This document shows, piece by piece, positions 56,451-57,930 of a stretch of 57,930 bases of DNA (position 1 is its first letter; each line of letters begins with the position of its first letter). The notes under the pieces were generated by a model. The model did not search any database. It had not been told where the DNA came from and worked only from the letters and a program-made list of their open reading frames with translations. The stretch spans positions 1 through 57,930 of the forward strand of contig NZ_NMPZ01000025.1 in NCBI RefSeq assembly GCF_002224675.1. Direction: 5' to 3'. Origin of the DNA: Segatella copri. GTDB taxonomy: Bacteria > Bacteroidota > Bacteroidia > Bacteroidales > Bacteroidaceae. The position numbers were made by a program, and so were the translations under genes.

Positions 56451-57930
56451 TTATAATTCTATTTGTTTCTTACCATTTATAAATTCCGTGAACTCCTGTT
56501 CCGAAAGAGAAAAACCGCTCAAGTCGCTCATCAACTCCATAGCTTGCTTACGTTCCTCCTCACTACCAGCCAGATTGATACGCTTGAACACCTCACGAAG
56601 ATAAGCACTCTTGTTGTCTATCTTAGCCATCTCACGCTTAAACTCATCTGCATGTTTCTTCAACTCCTTATCGTATGCAGCCGAAGCCAAGCTACCACTG
56701 AGCTGCTGCGCTTTGAGCTTAGCGAAACTATCAAACAGAGCAATACCTTTCTGTAAGGATTGTTCCATAGCACCAGTTACCTGAGCCAAGTCTTCCTCGC
56801 TATACTCTGCAGGTTTATTCTGTTGTGCGGTCTTACCCTCTATCTTCTTATGGTCTTTCGTGTATGCTTCCACTCCATCGAGCAAATTCTTAGCCATATC
56901 TTTGTCAGCATGAAGATTATCTGCCAACATTCCTGTAAACAGAGAAAGGTTTTGCTCCACATCAGCAGGAAGTTTGGCAGCCTCCCTATAATCAGGAATA
57001 TCGACCGTATGCATCAACTTTTCATCTATCTTGCTCTCCATGATTTCACGTCCAAGTTTCAGCATGGCAACCATATCACGAAGATGTTTCAGCATCTTCA
57101 GCTTCAATTCATCAGAGCAAACTATCTTGCTTCTGATCTCCTTAGAAACCTTATCCAGTTCACTGGAGAGTTGGGCATACTCATTTTTAATACGGGTTTG
57201 TTCCTCACGATGCGATTCCAATTCCTCCTTATCCAACTTCAAATCTACCTGATAGCTCTCATATTCTCTCACAAGAGGGAAGCATACAGCATTCCATTCA
57301 GCGAAGTCACGATAGTAGTTCTTGTTGGCCATACCAAAGGTGATCCAGTTGACGAGGAAGAAAGGCTTGGAAGGCTTCTTCGCCTTCGCTTCCATATAGC
57401 TTCCCTGCTTAGACTCCAAGGTAGCGGTGATGTCATTAATCAGCGAGGTATAGACATCGATGTTCTGAAGATGATCGTTCATTTCCATGTCCAGCGCCTT
57501 CATCTGCTGAAGCAGACATTTTCGTTGCTCCTCCAATGGACGAATAGTCTCATCAGCATACAAAGCATCAAGCGTCGCCTTCAAGTCAGAAGCCAACAGT
57601 TTTTCTCCATAACGCAAGAACACATTCGCCTTCGGGATTACCACATCATTGAGCGTTTTGCAGATCACCAATAATCGTCCCATATCAGCCTTGATGCGAG
57701 TGGCATCATGCTTCACGCTGGTTTGGAAAACTGATAAATCAGACTTCAAACGATTAGCGCGTTCACTTGCTCCCATATAGTGTTCGAGCATCGTCAATCC
57801 TGCCATCGCCAAGCCCAATGACTTGTTGCCGTTCGACAAAGACTTATAAGCCTGCAAAGAACCCTGCAAGGAAGTACGGAAACTAACAGAAATCTCACCA
57901 ATCAAAGCTGTACATTTCTCCGTGAGCTTG
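56451..57930 (-). CDS. Unknown coiled-coil protein (5' end outside window)
   Basis: At least 493 codons, open to the right edge. The first Met-type codon inside (TTG, 57905) is preceded by more sense codons (KLTEKCTA), so the true start lies beyond the window. The protein is helical and charged with long coiled coils (LDKEELESHREEQTRIKNEY), one hydrophobic patch (KPFFLVNWITFGMANKNYY, ~residue 180) and no motif I recognise. It may act at the membrane with the DUF4112 partner, whose gene starts 5 bp after its stop. No function assigned. Confidence 0.6.
   Translation of the reverse strand, partial: KLTEKCTALIGEISVSFRTSLQGSLQAYKSLSNGNKSLGLAMAGLTMLEHYMGASERANRLKSDLSVFQTSVKHDATRIKADMGRLLVICKTLNDVVIPKANVFLRYGEKLLASDLKATLDALYADETIRPLEEQRKCLLQQMKALDMEMNDHLQNIDVYTSLINDITATLESKQGSYMEAKAKKPSKPFFLVNWITFGMANKNYYRDFAEWNAVCFPLVREYESYQVDLKLDKEELESHREEQTRIKNEYAQLSSELDKVSKEIRSKIVCSDELKLKMLKHLRDMVAMLKLGREIMESKIDEKLMHTVDIPDYREAAKLPADVEQNLSLFTGMLADNLHADKDMAKNLLDGVEAYTKDHKKIEGKTAQQNKPAEYSEEDLAQVTGAMEQSLQKGIALFDSFAKLKAQQLSGSLASAAYDKELKKHADEFKREMAKIDNKSAYLREVFKRINLAGSEEERKQAMELMSDLSGFSLSEQEFTEFINGKKQIEL

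Overview
The window reads as a chromosomal segment of a gut-type Bacteroidota, most likely Prevotellaceae (Segatella/Prevotella copri-like). The evidence is the many TAnnTTTG -7 promoter boxes, usually followed by C/A and with little Shine-Dalgarno sequence; SusC/SusD and GH97 genes; membrane regulators of the DUF6377/SusR type; and the order surE-lpxB / parA-parB-DUF5683-lytic transglycosylase-rel, which is familiar from Bacteroidales. The genus is inferred from gene content, not from a marker gene.

Layout. 1-800: gene-free mosaic of short tandem and palindromic repeats. 0.8-28 kb: mostly core housekeeping genes. These are a thioredoxin-like protein; a minus-strand operon rsmA-frr-rsgA-AraC regulator; a flippase-like membrane protein; pepD; corA behind a structured leader; a DUF349 protein; two identical tRNA-Gln(CTG) genes; rsfS-ftsH-cdsA; surE-lpxB diverging from parA-parB-DUF5683-lytic transglycosylase-rel; a MerR regulator diverging from alaS; and a gamma-class carbonic anhydrase-like protein. 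23.6-24 kb holds a decayed pectinesterase end and a heptamer repeat. 28-31.3 kb is a minus-strand metal-type cluster (periplasmic HMA protein, TonB receptor, cysteine-rich HYC_CC_PP-like protein). It is bracketed by two fragments that look like the start and the Walker A part of one AAA-type ATPase gene.

32.7-50.8 kb is a glycan-utilisation region. GH97 and GH13 enzymes form one minus-strand operon (alpha-glucan side). A SusC/SusD pair and two GH3 enzymes form the other part (beta-glucoside side). Each part has its own SusR-like (DUF6377) membrane regulator. The promoters of susC and both GH3 genes share a CCACWWTT box 43-44 bp upstream of the -7 box, suggesting common control. 51-57.9 kb is accessory: a WYL regulator, then an operon of a leucine-rich-repeat protein, two overlapping paralogues of unknown function and a DIP1984-type protein, then a uracil-DNA-glycosylase-like protein, a DUF4112 membrane protein and a coiled-coil protein that runs off the right edge.

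Most interesting observations: (1) the corA leader, with a 12-codon acidic upstream ORF and two mutually exclusive hairpins, one of which would hide the corA ribosome-binding site; (2) the split ATPase gene around the metal cluster; (3) the CCACWWTT promoter box and an almost leaderless 30-codon upstream ORF in the susC leader; (4) the overlapping tandem paralogues behind the LRR gene. All functional statements rest on motif recognition by eye; no database search was run.
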